Assembly: GCA_029212955.1 (NCBI GenBank)
Contig: JARGOW010000248.1
Coordinates: 1 to 6,156, forward strand
Origin: Planctomycetota bacterium
GTDB lineage: Bacteria; Planctomycetota; UBA1135; GCA-002686595
DNA length: 6,156 nt
Reading direction: 5' to 3'
The translations under genes and the position numbers were made by a program. Positions 5,009-6,156 of this stretch are shown here, one piece after another; positions within the stretch are counted from its first letter, which is position 1; each line of letters starts with the position of its first letter. Below the pieces are notes generated by a model. That model worked only from the letters and a program-made list of their open reading frames with translations, did no database searches and was not told the origin of the DNA.

Positions 5009-6156
5009 ATGTTTGTGAACCAATTGGCCCCTCTTGCGGCCCTCGCTTCGACCGCTCTCCTCCTCTCCAGCCCCCTGGCCGCCCAGGGCCTGTCCCGCTG
5101 CTATGTGAACAACAGCACCGGAACGGACTCGGTTTGGCTCTGCCAGGATCTCGACCAGAACGGGGATTACAACGGGGTAGGTGAGATCACGATCTTCTAT
5201 GACGACCTGATGGGGACCTTGGATTTGAGCTCACCCCAGGGTTCTGTCATCCGGCCCGATGGATCCCTGTTGGTGTCCGATGGCACCGAGGACGTCATCC
5301 TGCTGCTGGCTGATTTGAACGCCAGCGGAGACGCCTTGGACATGGGGGAGGCCACGGTGTTCTTCGACGGGGATCCGTTGATCAATGGGTCGGGAGTCGA
5401 AATGGCCAGCGCTCGACATATGTGGGTGGACGAGGACTTTGTGACCTGGGTTGCTGTGGCCAATTCGGGCAGCGGAGGTTCCGACATGATTCTGCGCCTG
5501 GAAGATTTGGACGCGGACGGTTCCGCCAATGGGGTGGGCGAAGCCAGCATGTACTTCGAGAGCTTGCCGGGCGCAGGGACCGGGGACTCGATTCCTGTGG
5601 ACGTGATGCGCGGTACCGATGGTGCGATTTACTACGTGGAGACTGGAACGGTGAAACCCCGCGGCGTGTATCGCCTCGAGGACCTGGATGGCTCGGGCTC
5701 CATCGACCAGCCGGGCGAGGAAACCACCTACTTTGTAACGCCCCCGCCCTTCATCAACCCCTTCCATTGGACCGCACACCTGGCACCCGATGGCCGCATG
5801 TACCTGGTGGATGGCGACACCGATAGCTTCTGGGTTCTGGACGACATCAATGGGGATGGGGTCATCGACAACCTGTCCAGCGAGGCTGCGATCTTTTGGA
5901 CTCCGCTGCTTGCCAGTCGTGTTTGGGGCTTTGACTTTGCCCCCGATGGATCCGCCTATGTGGGTGAGGATCAGACCCCCGACCGATTGCTGCGCCTGCA
6001 CGATGCGGATGGCAACGGCGAGATTGACAACGCCACAGAGGTGTTCACTATCTATGACGATACCGTTTCGGCGGTCGACATCGGTTCGCCCCGTTCGCTG
6101 GTGGTGTTGCCAGAATACGGAGAGATTGGAAGCGCTTATTGCATCCAATCCAATGT
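5009..6156 (+). CDS. Secreted repeat protein with EF-hand-like calcium loops, probable beta-propeller (3' partial)
   Basis: The visible 382 residues run off the window end. A Sec signal peptide is clear: MFVNQLAPLAALASTALLLS..., with likely cleavage after LAAQ at about residue 26. The mature part consists of six similar units, each with a [V/A]PDG-type turn, paired beta strands, and an Asp-rich loop of the DxDxDGxxxD....E type. The loops start at residues 47, 102, 166, 225, 279 and 332, so the period is 53-64 residues. They include DLDADGSANGVGE (166-178), DLDGSGSIDQPGE (225-237), DINGDGVID (279-287) and DADGNGEID (332-340). Strand-rich repeats of this size fit a six-bladed propeller with one calcium loop per blade; this is inference. 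The visible end, IGSAYCIQSN, looks like the start of a C-terminal Tyr-Cys domain of a kind I associate with secreted Planctomycetota proteins. No Shine-Dalgarno precedes the ATG. The ligand is unknown; I do not recognise a named family. Confidence 0.78.
   Translation, partial: MFVNQLAPLAALASTALLLSSPLAAQGLSRCYVNNSTGTDSVWLCQDLDQNGDYNGVGEITIFYDDLMGTLDLSSPQGSVIRPDGSLLVSDGTEDVILLLADLNASGDALDMGEATVFFDGDPLINGSGVEMASARHMWVDEDFVTWVAVANSGSGGSDMILRLEDLDADGSANGVGEASMYFESLPGAGTGDSIPVDVMRGTDGAIYYVETGTVKPRGVYRLEDLDGSGSIDQPGEETTYFVTPPPFINPFHWTAHLAPDGRMYLVDGDTDSFWVLDDINGDGVIDNLSSEAAIFWTPLLASRVWGFDFAPDGSAYVGEDQTPDRLLRLHDADGNGEIDNATEVFTIYDDTVSAVDIGSPRSLVVLPEYGEIGSAYCIQSN

Noticed and set aside
5231..6148. Long open frame (305 codons) on the minus strand opposite the secreted repeat protein
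   Set aside because: The plus strand here has a signal peptide and six regular repeats. The minus frame is open because the repeated GAT/GAC-rich codons read in reverse as ATC/GTC without stops. It has no recognisable domain.
1..6156. A defence, mobile-element or biosynthetic system
   Set aside because: No transposase, integrase, toxin-antitoxin pair, nuclease, direct repeat array or biosynthetic core gene is visible; the genes look like ordinary chromosomal genes with similar composition throughout.

Overview
The window is a stretch of ordinary, GC-rich bacterial chromosome with densely packed genes. It holds six protein-coding genes, two of them cut by the window edges. I see no RNA gene, CRISPR array, insertion sequence or phage module. 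The organism is probably a marine or environmental Planctomycetota-like bacterium. This is inference from three things: the style of the secreted calcium-loop repeat protein at the right edge and its closing Tyr-Cys motif, a class II (plant/actinobacterial-type) DAHP synthase, and starts with little or no Shine-Dalgarno signal. No single feature proves it.

Layout. Positions 1-325 (+) hold the C-terminal end of an M16 (insulinase/processing-peptidase family) protease. A short convergent gap (326-432) follows. Two minus-strand genes, read from right to left, come next: a large DUF885-family lipoprotein (2792 to 999) and a DinB-superfamily protein (993 to 433), five bases apart and probably one transcript. 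A 113-bp divergent intergenic region (2793-2905) separates them from a plus-strand pair: apaG (2906-3313) and a class II 3-deoxy-7-phosphoheptulonate synthase (3336-4715), 22 bases apart. A 293-bp gap (4716-5008) with several inverted repeats follows. The last gene (5009 to beyond the window end) encodes an exported protein made of about six units of 53-64 residues, each carrying an EF-hand-like calcium loop.

Roles. DAHP synthase commits PEP and erythrose-4-phosphate to the shikimate pathway for aromatic amino acids. ApaG is a small Ig/FnIII-like protein historically linked to Co/Mg resistance. The DUF885 lipoprotein and the repeat protein act outside the cytoplasm, and the DinB protein is a predicted cytoplasmic metal-dependent enzyme. 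The genes do not form one obvious pathway.

The two most interesting points are in the details. The DUF885 protein keeps the family framework but has lost nearly all of the expected metal-binding and catalytic residues, so it looks like a pseudoenzyme. The secreted protein appears to be a six-bladed propeller with a calcium loop in every repeat. I found no convincing novel multi-gene system.
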